Shown: positions 53,821-64,000, counted from the first letter of the stretch. The stretch is 64,000 nt of DNA from RGIG464 sp045643185 (GCA_045643185.1 JAZUKH010000280.1:1-64000); one strand, 5' to 3'. The notes: generated by a model from the letters alone, not told the origin. Numbers and translations: made by a program.

Positions 53821-53950
53821 GCTTTGTCTGGTCGAAAAAAATCTCAGCCGTAGCGAAGCCGAAGGCAAGCAGGCCGAGATTGGGGCGAGTGGAGACGTGA
53901 GGGGCGAGCGTCTCCACGGGTTCGAAGCCGAAGACAAGTTCGCAAGCACC
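53821..53950 (+). repeat. Dispersed repeat family B, copy 3
   Basis: GCTTTGTCTGGTC, ATCTCAGCCGTAGCGAAGCC, AAGCAGGCCGAGAT, an inserted GTGGAGACG...CGTCTCCAC hairpin and TTCGAAGCCGAAGACAAG. It has the same block order as 13-130 reversed, with a different middle. Confidence 0.78.
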
Positions 53951-53954
53951 CAAA

Positions 53955-53993
53955 AACAACAAAGGCCGCTCTCGAAGAGCGGCCTTTGTTGTT
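53955..53993 (-). terminator. 18-bp inverted repeat after the giant Cys-rich gene
   Basis: AACAACAAAGGCCGCTCT and AGAGCGGCCTTTGTTGTT with a 3-base loop; read on the minus strand it is followed by TTTTTGGG. It likely ends the transcript of the gene at 54043. Confidence 0.75.
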
Positions 53994-54042
53994 CATGCCT
54001 CTATGATCTCGGGGCGCTAAGCCCCGGGATCAGAATGACCGG

Positions 54043-57000
54043 TTAGTACACGTTGAACTGACAGGATTCGTTGCAACTACTCACCTTGGGATCGCGGAAG
54101 TCGCAGGCTTCGTCGCCGTTCTTGATGCCATCGCCGCAGTAGGCCGCGCGCGTACAGTTGGTATTGCAACCGCCGTAAGCGCCCGTGTTGCCGTCCGTAC
54201 CATTGTCACATTCTTCGCCAGCGTCGACATGACCGTCGCCGCAGAAGGCATTGAGCTTACACTTGGTCGAGCAACCGCCATAAGCGTCGTCATTGTTATT
54301 CGCGCCGTTATCGCAGGCTTCTTCGGAATCAAGCACACCGTCACCGCAGAAGTGTTCTAAGCCAGAACACGTAGCGTTACAACCGTTATAGCGGCCTGAG
54401 CCGTTGGCATCGCCATCGTCACAGACTTCTTTCGGACCATCGACCGTCGAATCGTCGTACTGAACGATGCCATCGCCGCAACGCGGACCAAGCGTACAGT
54501 CTGTACGGCAACCATTGTAAAGGGCGTTGCTGTTGTTTTCGCCATTATCGCAGATCTCGGGATGATCAGCGTCACCGTTGAGTATGCCGTCACCGCAATA
54601 GGCGTTGAGCGTACAGCTTGTGGAGCAGCCGCCATAGAGGTTATCTTCGTTGGCTGCGCCCTTATCACAATATTCCGGATGATCTTCATCACCGTTGACA
54701 CGACCGTCACCGCAGTAAGCCGCGAGTCGGCAGTTCTTCTTGCAGCCGCCATAAGCGTCGCTGAAGTTGCCCGTGCCGGGGTCGCAGGTCTCACCAGCTT
54801 CAGTGTCGATGTTTTTATCACCGCAGTAAGGTGCGCGCGTGCAGTCGGCGTTACAGGAGCCATAGACACCCGTATTGCCTTCCGTGCCGTAGTCGCATTC
54901 TTCCGGATGATCCGCATCACCGTTCTTCATGCCATCACCGCAGTAGGGGCCGAGCTGGCAAGTCGAACGACAGCCGTTGTAGGCACCCGTGTTGCCGTTA
55001 GGATCGTCGCAGACTTCATTGTCAGTATCGACAACGCCGTCGCCGCAGTAGGCCGCGAGTTGGCAATCCTTCGTGCAACCACCGTATTCGTTGTTGTTGT
55101 CATCGCCATAGTCGCAAGCTTCGGGGTGATCTGCGTCGCCATTCTTTATGCCGTCACCGCAGAAGGCCGCGAGCGTGCAGTTGGCTTTACAACCGCCGTA
55201 GGCGCCCGTGTTACCAGCAGGATCGTCGCATTCTTCGTCGCCGTTCTTGATGCCGTCGCCGCAGAACTGGACGTAGCCGGAGCAATCGGCGTTGCAACCG
55301 TCGTAGACGTCGGCGCCATTGTGTTCGCCATCGTCACAGACTTCGTCGCCGTTCTTGATGCCGTCACCGCAGTAGGCCGCGCGCGTACAGTTGGCTTTGC
55401 AGCCGCCGTAGGCGCCCGTGTTACCAGCAGGATCGTCGCATTCTTCGTTCACCGGGTCGAGAACGCCATCACCACAGACATTGGCTTTCGTACAGTCGGA
55501 CTTGCAGCCGTTGTACGAATTATCATTGAATTCAACGCCGAAGTCACAGGCTTCGTCGCCATTCTTGATGCCATCGCCGCAGTAAGCCGCGAGCGTACAA
55601 TTGGCTTTACAACCACCATAAGCGCCCGTGTTGCCAGCAGGATCGTCGCATTCTTCGTCGCCGTTCTTGATGCCGTCGCCGCAGAACTGGACGTAACCCG
55701 AGCAATCCGAGTTACAACCGTTGTAAATGTCCTGACCATTCGTCGCGCCGTCATCACAGACTTCGGAGCCATTACGAATGCCGTCACCGCAGTAAGCCGC
55801 GAGCGTACAGTTGGCTTTGCAACCACCGTAGGCACCCGTGTTGCCTGCCGTGCCGTCATCACAAGCTTCGTCGCCGTTCTTGATGCCGTCGCCGCAGAAC
55901 TGAACGTAACCCGAGCAATCCGAGTTACAACCATTATAGATATTCGAACCGTTCGAAGCGCCATCATCACAGACTTCGGAACCATTACGGATGCCGTCGC
56001 CGCAGCGAGGTCCGAGCACGCAAGCTTTGGTGCAGCCATTGTACGCGGTGTTGCTGTTCTCAGCGCCGTTATCGCAGTCTTCGTCGCCATTCTTGGTGCC
56101 ATCGCCGCAATAAGGACCGAGCTTACAAGTCGCATCGCAACCATCGTATTCGCCCTTATTGTTTGCCGTGCCGTCGTCACACTGTTCGGAGCCGTTCTTG
56201 ATGCCGTCGCCGCAGTAGGCGTTCAACATACAGAGCGTGGAGCAACCGCCATAGACGCCGTCAACGTTCGAGGAACCAAGGTCGCACTCTTCGTCGCCGT
56301 TCTTGTCGCCATCACCGCAGTACGGGCCAAGCTGGCAAGTAGACGTACAACCATCGTAAGCACCCGTGTTGTTTGCCGTGCCGTTATCGCAGACTTCGTG
56401 ACCTTCATCGACGATACCATCACCGCAATACGAAGCGAGCGTACAATCTTGGTTGCAACCGTTGTATTCGCCCTTATTGTTTGACGTGCCGTTATCACAC
56501 TGTTCGTTGCCGTTCTTGGTGCCGTCACCGCAGAAGGCGTTGAGTTTGCACTTGGTCGAGCAACCACCGTAGACACCGTCTTCGTTGGCTTTGCCATAGT
56601 CGCAGTCTTCGCCAGCGTCTTTGACGCCGTCGCCGCAACGCGGTGCGAACGTACAGTCAGCATTACAACCGTTATACGAACCGTCGTTGACGCCATCGTC
56701 ACACTGTTCCTTGCCGTTCACCTTGCCGTCGCCGCAATACAACGCTTTGCCCGAGCAATCGGCATTACAGCTGTTGTCGCCATAAGCATCGTTGCTGTTA
56801 CGAGCGCCGTTATCGCAGACTTCGTGGCCAGCATCGATGTTGCCATCGCCGCAACGCGGAGCCTTGCGACAAGTCGTCAAGCAACCGTCAGAGCCATAAG
56901 CTGAGTCGCTGTTCGACGCGCCGTTATCGCATTGTTCTTTGCCATTGACCTTGCCGTCGCCGCAACGCGGAGCCAACTTACAAGCGTCGGTACAAGCACC

Positions 57001-60000
57001 TTCGCCATAAGCGGACGCCTTGTTATCCGCGCCGTTATCGCACTGCTCGCCGTTAAGCGAATCGATCTCGCCATCACCGCAGAACGGAGCGAGTTCACAC
57101 TTGTCGTTACAAAGACCTTTACCGTAGTTATCGGCTTTGTTCTGGTCTTTACCATCGTCGCAAGCTTCACCCTTGCTTTCCGCAACTTCGCCATCACCGC
57201 AAACCGCGTACTGGCAATTGGACGTACAGCTATCGCCGTTGGCCGCACCATCATCGCATTGTTCACCCATCGCCGTGTCGACGACGCCGTCGCCACAGAC
57301 CATGTATTTACAAGTCGTCTGGTTGCAGTTAACCGGCCAGGAACCGTCTGCATTCTTATCGCACTGTTCGCCAGCATCAACGCTACCGTTGCCGCACAAC
57401 GTGCCGCCACCTGTACAGGTCGATTTGCCCGTCTTGAGGAAGCCGTCCAACGTCAACTTATACATTGAACCCTGGTCACAACGTTCCGTCTGGAAGAAGT
57501 GAAGTTCATAGATACCGTCTTCATAGATGTCATATCTCGGATCGCAGACCATATCGTCGAACGTTTCACCATCGAGCGTACAACGCTGATTCGAAAGCGT
57601 GTTATCAGCCTGATCACCACCGCGCAAACCACCAAGGTCGACGAACTGCTTACGGTTAATGAACGCCCAAACGTCGTCATCACCCGTGAAATCGAGTTTT
57701 TCGCCACCCTTGTACTGGAAGAACGTATGGAGTTCTGACGAGAAGTTACCGAACGTACGAACAGAACCTCTACCTTCTTTGCCATCATCATAACCAACTT
57801 TTTGAAGCGGATAGAAGTGCGCCTGAATATAGTCATGATCTTCTACGATGGCCATATCCGAACCGTCGTAATTCTTGGCACAGACTCTCGTTCCATTGAT
57901 CGTCTTACACGGATTGGCAGCATCGAACACGTATTTCGCACCCGAATCGCCCTCTCTGAACAAGCGGAGCGTCGTGTCGAATTTCTTGTTCAAGCCTGAA
58001 AGCTCGCGATACCAATAGTAGAACGTACCCGGACAGGTAACCTGGTCGGTAATATAGTATTGGCCGTTATCCTTCGCACCGCATGCTTTCGAACCCCAGT
58101 TCGAAACGAGAACCGGTTTGCCATCGGCATCAAGTTCGTTCTCGACCATACCGGTACAACCTTTGTTGACGGTCCAGTCGATGTTGCCATTGTGTGTTGC
58201 AGGCTTGTTACGCTGATAGTACGGACCACAACCAAAATCGGGGAAGCCGTAACCAACGTACCAATCGTTGTACGACATATCGATGGCGTTCGAATACGTG
58301 TAGGGGATCTCGTCGGAATACGTGAAATTCACTGTTCTTATATAAGTATTCGATGAGTAACACGTAGTCCCCTTTGTATTGCAACATTGAGCACCATTCG
58401 AAGTCTTAAAGTTCTGATAATTTGTTTTTCTACACTCATAACACTGATCATTATATTCATTACCAGTGCTGCATGTACGCTTTGAATAGCACTTACCGCC
58501 ATTCTCGTACCCGCTACATGACCTGTTCGAATAGCACGTACCATCAATGTAATAGCCACTACAGGTCAACAAGTTCGTACAAGCATTACTGACGGAATAG
58601 AACTCACCCAACAAGGCAGTGGTCATCCAACCATCGCCAGTACCGTGACTCTGAGTTGCGCGGAAGTCGTAGTACGAAATGTCGATATCGACGTATGGAT
58701 CGGACTTCATGCTTGCGAAGTCGGTGCAATCGAAGCCGGGTTCGACTTCACACTGGCTTGAGCAACCGTCACCCGAGACCATGTTACCATCGTCGCACGC
58801 TTCGGCCGGAACGAATTTGCCATTGGGGCATTCTTCTTTCGTCGCAGCGGTCGTGCCGCCTTCACACATGACGAGGCCGTTGTTATCACGTTTCGGGATC
58901 ATCCACAGCGTGATGCCATCGCCACATTTCGGCGTATACGTCGCTTTGCCCGTGTCATCGTCGATGTATTCATCGAACATGACTTCGCGTTTGCAACTGG
59001 GCGAACAACCGTCGTTAGGATAGTGGTTACCGTCATCGCATTCTTCACCGATGTCGAGGATACCGTCACGGCATTTACCTTTAACGGCATGACCGTCTTC
59101 ATCGACGTGATAATTGCTTTCGAGTTTACACGCATCGCAGCCGTCGTTGGCAGCATCGTTACCATCGTCGCATTCCTCGGCGAGTTGGTATTTGACGCCA
59201 TCCAATTCAACGACTTTGTCGATAACGCCGTTACCGCAGTAGACGGAGCTGTCGATTTCAGCAGCAGGTGAACATTCACCGCCGTTTTCAGGACAAGCGT
59301 AGTGTGTTTCGATCTCGCAATTTTCGTTGCAGCCATCGCCACTCGTCGTATTGCCATCGTCACAGGCTTCGCCGTACTGAACGATGCCGTCACCGCAGTA
59401 ACCCTTGGTGGCACTGCACACGGTTTTTTCGTTCATTGTATAGGTACAAGCGTAACCCTCTTCACGCTGGCAACGAGCCGAACAGCCATCGCCGTCGTTG
59501 TTGTTACCATCGTCACAGGCTTCACCCCAAGCGCGGATACCGTCGCCGCAGGCCGCCGCAACGCAGTGTTCGCCTTCATTCGGGCAGATGTAACCCGGTT
59601 CGATCTGGCCTTCGTAACAGCCATCGCCTTTATCCGTGTTGTGATCATCGCATTTTTCGAAGTCATGCTGAACGATGCCATCGCCGTAGAGGTCGGAGAT
59701 CGGACGACACCAAACGTTTTCAGCGTCATCGCGAGAGTCAGCCGTACAAGCCTGACCGTTCGTCGGAATCGTGCCGGATGCGCAGCAGTATTCGACGGGG
59801 CAGCGTTTTGTGCTGGCGGAATAACCCTGGCACATATAGCCGGAGACAGGCTGACAAGCGTTGGTGCACATCGTCGTTCCGTCGACCGTAGGATCGCAAA
59901 CTTCGCTTGCATCACGCTGGTTGTTACCGCAAGCATCTCGGTAACATCCCGAGTCATCACACATGTACTTGGGCTGAATGATGCAGTTCTTGCAGCCATC

Positions 60001-63000
60001 GATATCGGCGCCAAAGTCGCATTCTTCATCGCCATTGATGACGCCATCGCCGCAACGATCCGCGAGCGTACAATCCGATTTACAACCGCCGTAGGCGCCC
60101 GTGTTGTAAGCTTCGCCATCGTCACAAACTTCGGGATGCGACGCATCACCGTTCACGATGCCATCGCCGCAGTAAGCATTCTTGATGCACTTGCTGGAGC
60201 AGCCATCATAGACGCCATCCGCATTGGCAGAACCGTTATCACATTCTTCGCCTTCCGTCGTGTCGACGTTGCCGTCGCCGCAGTAGGACGCAAGCGTACA
60301 ATCCGATTTACAACCGCCATAAAGGCCGTCATTGTAACCATCATCACACGCTTCCTTGCCCTCTTCGACGATGCCATCGCCGCAGAAGCGGTCGATCTTA
60401 CAAGCGCTGTTGCACTTGTTGTAGCCGCCGACGTTCTGGTCAGCGTCATCGCATTGTTCGCCGGCATTGGTATCGGTATGACCATCGCCGCAACGGGGTC
60501 CAAGCTGACAACTGGTCGTACAGCCGCCATAGACGGTGTCATTGTTATTGACGCCGTTATCACAGACTTCAGAACCGTTGACTTTGCCATCACCGCAATA
60601 GGTGTTGGGACCGGAGCATTTAGCATTACAAGAATCGGCGCCATAACCAGTGCCGTTCGACGCGCCGTTATCACAGACTTCGTCGCCATTCTTAATGCCG
60701 TCACCGCACCACGGGCCCCACTTGCATTCGCTGGTGCAGCTCGAGTGTTCGGCGAGTTTGTAAAGACCGGTGTTCTTGGCCGAACCAAAGTCGCAATCTT
60801 CGCCCGGGTCGACGTTGCCGTCACCGCACGAAGCGTTCACACCGGAGCAGTTGGCGTTACAGGAATCAGCGCCGTAACCGGTGCCGTTCGACGCGCCGTT
60901 ATCGCAGACTTCGCTGCCGTTCTTGACGCCATCGCCGCAATACGGACCGATTTCGCACTTCGTCGTGCAGGAACCTTCGCCGTAAGCTGCGTCGCTGTTA
61001 GCCGAGCCGTTATCACAGGCTTCGCTGCCATTTTTAACGCCGTCGCCGCAACGCGGACCAAGTTCGCAACTGGTCGTGCAGCCGTTGTAGGCGCTGTCAT
61101 TGTTGGCCGAGCCGTTATCACAGGCTTCATCGCCATTCTGAGTGCCGTCACCGCACCAGCTGTTAGCCCCAGAACACGTCGCGTTACACGAATCCAGACC
61201 GTAGCCGGAACCGTTACGCGCGCCGTTATCACATTTTTCGCTGGCATCCACGACGCCGTCGCCGCACTTGTGAGCAACGCCCGAACAACTCGCGTTACAG
61301 CTGTCGTCGCCGTAAGCATCGTCGCTGTTAGCCGCGCCGTTATCGCAAACTTCACCAGCCGACGCGTCGACGTTACCGTCGCCGCAGTAGCGAGCTACGC
61401 CCGAACAATCCGCTTTGCAGCTGTCGAGACCGTAGGCCGTGTCGCTGTTCAAACGCACGCCGTTATCGCAGACTTCGCCCTGATCGGCCTGAACCACGCC
61501 GTCACCGCAATAGAACGCCAAACCTGAACACGTCGAGTTACAGCTATCCTCGCCATAGGCGGTGTCGCTGTTTTTCGCACCGTTATCACATTTTTCTTTG
61601 CCTGCATCGGCTTTGTCATCACCGCAGTGCGGACCGAGCTGACACTTGGTCGTGCAGCCATTGTAAGCCGTATCGCTGTTCGATTTACCGTTATCACAGA
61701 CTTCCGGATGATCGGCATCGCCATTCACTTCACCGTCGCCGCAATACGCAGCCTTCGTGCAGTCCGCATTGCAGCCGCCATAGGCACCCGTGTTCTTGTC
61801 TTTGCCAAGGTCGCATTCTTCGCGGCCATTGACGATGCCGTCACCGCAATACGCCGAGACGGTGCAATCCGAATTACAACCGGTGCCGTCCGCAACGTAT
61901 TTGCCGTTATTACCACGCGTGCCAAGGTCGCACGCTTCATTGGCGTCGACCACGCCGTCACCGCAATACGAGGCGAGCTGACATTCGACCGTGCAACCGC
62001 CATAGGCGCCCGTGTTGAGCGAAGCACCAGAAGCGTCGACGCCAAGGTCGCATTTTTCGTAAGGCGCCGTGACGACGCCATCACCGCAGTACGCAACGCG
62101 TTGACAATGCGTGTCGCAACCGTCGATGCCATAAGCGCGGTCGTTGTTGCCCGGACCGTTATCACAGGCTTCGTTGTACGCCGCGTCGACCACGCCGTCG
62201 CCGCATTTGGGCGTCGCCGTACAGTCGGGATTACACGTGCCATACGCGCCCGTGTTGCCTGCATCGCCAAGGTCGCATTCTTCACCCGAACCCGGATCGA
62301 CATAACCGTTACCGCAACGACCAGGCAGCGTACATGCCGGCGTACACGTGCCATATTCACCCGTGTTGCCGTCTTCGCCGAGGTCGCATTCTTCTTTCTG
62401 ATCGGCATCGACTTTGCCGTCGCCGCAACGTGAAGACAACGTACAGTCGGTGTTACACGTGCCATCAGTGCCCGAGTTGTTTTCTTTGCCAAGGTCGCAT
62501 TCTTCGGCGCCGTTCTGTTCACCGTCGCCGCAGTAAGGCGCGACCGTACAGTCGGCGTTACAACCCGTACCATCGGCCACATACGCGCCGTTGTTCTTGG
62601 CTGAACCGTTATCGCAGAGTTCGTCGCCATTGACCTCACCGTCGCCGCAGTAAAATTCTGCGCCAGAGCAGTCATCTTTACAACCGGCATCAGAACCGTC
62701 ACCGACCTTGCTGTAACCGCCCACGTTGAGCGAAGCAAGCGTTGACTTATCAACGCCAAGGTCGCACTTTTCATTGCCGTTCAAAATACCGTCACCGCAG
62801 TATTCAGCGAGCGATCGGCAGTCGGCATTACAATGCCCGTACGTGCCCGGACCACCCGTCAATTCGCCAGTTCCCGGGTTAAGGTAACCTTCGTCGCAGA
62901 CTTCAGCGCCCGGCGTCACAACACCGTCACCGCAGAACGGCATTTTCGTGGTGCAATCATTGGAACAGCCGCCGTATTCGCCGTTGTTGATTCCGTCGTC

Positions 63001-64000
63001 GCAGGCTTCCTTGAGCACGGCCCCCGTGTCAGGGTCAATTCCGATCTCGTCGATCTTGCCGTTACCGCAATACGCATCAGCGTGTTTACAGTTGGCCGAG
63101 CAGTGACCATAACCGCCTTCGCCGCCCGACGGGATCTTGTTACCCGCTTCATCGGTCGTCCAAAGCATCGGCTTACCATCGGCGTCCAACTTGCCATCGT
63201 CGCATTCTTCGCCCGGATCCGGGTTACCGTCACCGCAAAAGCCCGTCCACTGGCAGCTGTAGCAGTTCGCGGCGCCGCGGCTGACATCCCAGCCGTAGTC
63301 AGGCTGATCCGTATTTTTCGAAATGGGACCATAGTCGCAGTCTTCGCCACCTGCAGCATCGACGACTTCATCGCCGCAGCCTTTCGGCAAACACGACGTG
63401 TAGCCGCTCGACGTCGTCGAACACGTCCACCCTTCTTCGAGCGTACACGTGTCAGAGCACCCGTCACCGGCCGAGGTATTACCGTCGTCGCATTCTTCCT
63501 TACCCGCCACAATGCGGTCACCGCAACGCGTCACGCAACCATCTTTCGTGCATTTCCAGCCTTTTTCGACCTTGCACTCGACCGAGCAGCCGTCGCCGTT
63601 GATCCCGTTGCCATCATCGCACTGTTCGTCCGACGTCAACAGGCCGTTACCGCAGATCTTTTCGTAAGCCGTGTCGCAGAGTTCGCCGGGGATCGGGCAA
63701 ACATAGCCTTCTTCCAGCTGACATTCAGAGGAACAGCCATCGCCGCTATCCACGTTACCATCGTCGCACTGCTCAGAGCCGACGATGATACCGTCGCTAC
63801 AAATCTCTTTGCAGCCGTCGTCGCCGCATTTCCAGCCATTTTCGATCGTGCAACGCGCCGAACAGCCGTCGCCGTCCAAGGTATTACCGTCGTCGCAGCG
63901 CTCGTTGTCAGCTTTCACGCCGTCACCACACGTGTTTTTCGCAACGTGTTTAGAACAGGCACCACCGTTTTTCGGACAATCATACCCGTCTTCGATGGCC
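54043..64000 (-). CDS. Giant Cys-rich repeat protein (DUF4215-like) with fibro-slime domain, 5' end outside window
   Basis: The frame is open to the window edge, so at least 3318 residues and the N terminus (signal peptide, attachment) are missing. I count about 70 repeats of the form CGDG-x-x-(N/D)-G-x-E-x-C-D-(D/N)-G-x(n)-Y-x-G-C-x-x-x-C, each 32-40 residues. Between the arrays, about 57440-58750, lies a fibro-slime domain (TIGR02148 type: GDDDVWAFINRKQFVDLGGL, ELHFFQTERCDQGS). A Cys/Ser/Tyr-rich stretch of differing repeats (GYYIDGTC, CSGYENGGKCYSKRTC) precedes it. It is probably a secreted or surface fibre held by disulfides. The C-terminus ends ACDFRDPKVSSCNESCQFNVY in parts; no sorting motif was recognised. 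Confidence 0.9.
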   Translation of the reverse strand, partial: AIEDGYDCPKNGGACSKHVAKNTCGDGVKADNERCDDGNTLDGDGCSARCTIENGWKCGDDGCKEICSDGIIVGSEQCDDGNVDSGDGCSSECQLEEGYVCPIPGELCDTAYEKICGNGLLTSDEQCDDGNGINGDGCSVECKVEKGWKCTKDGCVTRCGDRIVAGKEECDDGNTSAGDGCSDTCTLEEGWTCSTTSSGYTSCLPKGCGDEVVDAAGGEDCDYGPISKNTDQPDYGWDVSRGAANCYSCQWTGFCGDGNPDPGEECDDGKLDADGKPMLWTTDEAGNKIPSGGEGGYGHCSANCKHADAYCGNGKIDEIGIDPDTGAVLKEACDDGINNGEYGGCSNDCTTKMPFCGDGVVTPGAEVCDEGYLNPGTGELTGGPGTYGHCNADCRSLAEYCGDGILNGNEKCDLGVDKSTLASLNVGGYSKVGDGSDAGCKDDCSGAEFYCGDGEVNGDELCDNGSAKNNGAYVADGTGCNADCTVAPYCGDGEQNGAEECDLGKENNSGTDGTCNTDCTLSSRCGDGKVDADQKEECDLGEDGNTGEYGTCTPACTLPGRCGNGYVDPGSGEECDLGDAGNTGAYGTCNPDCTATPKCGDGVVDAAYNEACDNGPGNNDRAYGIDGCDTHCQRVAYCGDGVVTAPYEKCDLGVDASGASLNTGAYGGCTVECQLASYCGDGVVDANEACDLGTRGNNGKYVADGTGCNSDCTVSAYCGDGIVNGREECDLGKDKNTGAYGGCNADCTKAAYCGDGEVNGDADHPEVCDNGKSNSDTAYNGCTTKCQLGPHCGDDKADAGKEKCDNGAKNSDTAYGEDSCNSTCSGLAFYCGDGVVQADQGEVCDNGVRLNSDTAYGLDSCKADCSGVARYCGDGNVDASAGEVCDNGAANSDDAYGDDSCNASCSGVAHKCGDGVVDASEKCDNGARNGSGYGLDSCNATCSGANSWCGDGTQNGDEACDNGSANNDSAYNGCTTSCELGPRCGDGVKNGSEACDNGSANSDAAYGEGSCTTKCEIGPYCGDGVKNGSEVCDNGASNGTGYGADSCNANCSGVNASCGDGNVDPGEDCDFGSAKNTGLYKLAEHSSCTSECKWGPWCGDGIKNGDEVCDNGASNGTGYGADSCNAKCSGPNTYCGDGKVNGSEVCDNGVNNNDTVYGGCTTSCQLGPRCGDGHTDTNAGEQCDDADQNVGGYNKCNSACKIDRFCGDGIVEEGKEACDDGYNDGLYGGCKSDCTLASYCGDGNVDTTEGEECDNGSANADGVYDGCSSKCIKNAYCGDGIVNGDASHPEVCDDGEAYNTGAYGGCKSDCTLADRCGDGVINGDEECDFGADIDGCKNCIIQPKYMCDDSGCYRDACGNNQRDASEVCDPTVDGTTMCTNACQPVSGYMCQGYSASTKRCPVEYCCASGTIPTNGQACTADSRDDAENVWCRPISDLYGDGIVQHDFEKCDDHNTDKGDGCYEGQIEPGYICPNEGEHCVAAACGDGIRAWGEACDDGNNNDGDGCSARCQREEGYACTYTMNEKTVCSATKGYCGDGIVQYGEACDDGNTTSGDGCNENCEIETHYACPENGGECSPAAEIDSSVYCGNGVIDKVVELDGVKYQLAEECDDGNDAANDGCDACKLESNYHVDEDGHAVKGKCRDGILDIGEECDDGNHYPNDGCSPSCKREVMFDEYIDDDTGKATYTPKCGDGITLWMIPKRDNNGLVMCEGGTTAATKEECPNGKFVPAEACDDGNMVSGDGCSSQCEVEPGFDCTDFASMKSDPYVDIDISYYDFRATQSHGTGDGWMTTALLGEFYSVSNACTNLLTCSGYYIDGTCYSNRSCSGYENGGKCYSKRTCSTGNEYNDQCYECRKTNYQNFKTSNGAQCCNTKGTTCYSSNTYIRTVNFTYSDEIPYTYSNAIDMSYNDWYVGYGFPDFGCGPYYQRNKPATHNGNIDWTVNKGCTGMVENELDADGKPVLVSNWGSKACGAKDNGQYYITDQVTCPGTFYYWYRELSGLNKKFDTTLRLFREGDSGAKYVFDAANPCKTINGTRVCAKNYDGSDMAIVEDHDYIQAHFYPLQKVGYDDGKEGRGSVRTFGNFSSELHTFFQYKGGEKLDFTGDDDVWAFINRKQFVDLGGLRGGDQADNTLSNQRCTLDGETFDDMVCDPRYDIYEDGIYELHFFQTERCDQGSMYKLTLDGFLKTGKSTCTGGGTLCGNGSVDAGEQCDKNADGSWPVNCNQTTCKYMVCGDGVVDTAMGEQCDDGAANGDSCTSNCQYAVCGDGEVAESKGEACDDGKDQNKADNYGKGLCNDKCELAPFCGDGEIDSLNGEQCDNGADNKASAYGEGACTDACKLAPRCGDGKVNGKEQCDNGASNSDSAYGSDGCLTTCRKAPRCGDGNIDAGHEVCDNGARNSNDAYGDNSCNADCSGKALYCGDGKVNGKEQCDDGVNDGSYNGCNADCTFAPRCGDGVKDAGEDCDYGKANEDGVYGGCSTKCKLNAFCGDGTKNGNEQCDNGTSNNKGEYNGCNQDCTLASYCGDGIVDEGHEVCDNGTANNTGAYDGCTSTCQLGPYCGDGDKNGDEECDLGSSNVDGVYGGCSTLCMLNAYCGDGIKNGSEQCDDGTANNKGEYDGCDATCKLGPYCGDGTKNGDEDCDNGAENSNTAYNGCTKACVLGPRCGDGIRNGSEVCDDGASNGSNIYNGCNSDCSGYVQFCGDGIKNGDEACDDGTAGNTGAYGGCKANCTLAAYCGDGIRNGSEVCDDGATNGQDIYNGCNSDCSGYVQFCGDGIKNGDEECDDPAGNTGAYGGCKANCTLAAYCGDGIKNGDEACDFGVEFNDNSYNGCKSDCTKANVCGDGVLDPVNEECDDPAGNTGAYGGCKANCTRAAYCGDGIKNGDEVCDDGEHNGADVYDGCNADCSGYVQFCGDGIKNGDEECDDPAGNTGAYGGCKANCTLAAFCGDGIKNGDADHPEACDYGDDNNNEYGGCTKDCQLAAYCGDGVVDTDNEVCDDPNGNTGAYNGCRSTCQLGPYCGDGMKNGDADHPEECDYGTEGNTGVYGSCNADCTRAPYCGDKNIDTEAGETCDPGTGNFSDAYGGCKKNCRLAAYCGDGRVNGDEDHPEYCDKGAANEDNLYGGCSTSCTLNAYCGDGILNGDADHPEICDNGENNSNALYNGCRTDCTLGPRCGDGIVQYDDSTVDGPKEVCDDGDANGSGRYNGCNATCSGLEHFCGDGVLDSEEACDNGANNNDDAYGGCSTKCKLNAFCGDGHVDAGEECDNGTDGNTGAYGGCNTNCTRAAYCGDGIKNGDEACDFRDPKVSSCNESCQFNVY
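55146..56020 (-). repeat. Higher-order tandem duplication in the giant gene
   Basis: A two-module unit (a GYVQF module and a KANCTLAAY module, about 72 residues) is repeated. The codons for YVQFCGDG recur near 55261, 55681 and 55894, a spacing of 420 and 213 bases, with near-identical DNA. Recent duplication or gene conversion. Confidence 0.8.

Noticed and set aside
54562..61527. Long plus-strand frames opposite the giant Cys-rich gene
   Set aside because: They are Ala/Val/Thr-rich shadows of the repeated codons; no start signals and no family match.

Overview
The window carries housekeeping genes of a Gram-negative bacterium: ribosomal proteins S9, L13, S16 and L19, RimM, TrmD, Era, Der, ClpX, signal peptidase I and RlmN. 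These are mixed with genes typical of predatory or social deltaproteobacterial lineages: Cys-rich lipoproteins, FHA and Ser/Thr-kinase proteins, and a very large protein of about 70 Cys-rich repeats (DUF4215-like) with a fibro-slime domain. I infer a Myxococcota/Bradymonadota-like organism. Desulfoferrodoxin (superoxide reductase) points to an anaerobic or microaerophilic life. Taxonomy is inferred from gene content only.

Layout. 1-853: gene-free, with a 160-bp tandem repeat and copies of two dispersed repeat families. 854-6371: a possible three-gene DNA-modification/defence operon (Eco57I-like adenine methyltransferase, SNF2-type ATPase, YraN-like nuclease). 6378-12883: secreted or membrane proteins of unknown function, including two tandem paralogues with TTG starts, two likely co-transcribed exported proteins and a divergent periplasmic cyclophilin. 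13276-14262: an Rpn/transposase_31-family nuclease. 14451-15295: rplM-rpsI. 15917-19591: a Cys-rich lipoprotein followed by a divergent FGGY-kinase-like protein. 19598-24974: a Nudix-RlmN fusion, a small membrane protein, RNase HI, a membrane-anchored Ser/Thr kinase and a lipoprotein. 25088-30071: two large acidic proteins of unknown function. 30209-35164: lepB, a double-FHA/zinc-ribbon protein, then rpsP-khpA-rimM-trmD-rplS. 35507-39655: clpX-era-der. 39794-44600: superoxide reductase and a giant FHA/coiled-coil protein. 44785-49670: Cys-rich lipoproteins, a decayed lipoprotein gene, and a KamA-like/MTA phosphorylase/DUF364 cluster. 50020-53638: two identical tRNA-Pro genes, a metallophosphoesterase, an exported repeat-fold/membrane protein and an orphan gp5/VgrG-like spike. 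54043-64000: the giant Cys-rich repeat protein, whose 5' end lies outside the window.

Two themes deserve attention. First, the methyltransferase/ATPase/nuclease trio is a plausible compact, undescribed defence module. Second, a GTAG-headed family of long hairpins sits only in intergenic spaces: its outer arms are constant, its inner arms differ completely between copies yet stay self-complementary, and a single bulged G is retained. Several independent promoters (rplM, rpsP, the tRNA-Pro pair, one membrane-protein gene) share the same -10 hexamer, TAAAAG, at 17-18 bp from a TTGxCx -35 box.
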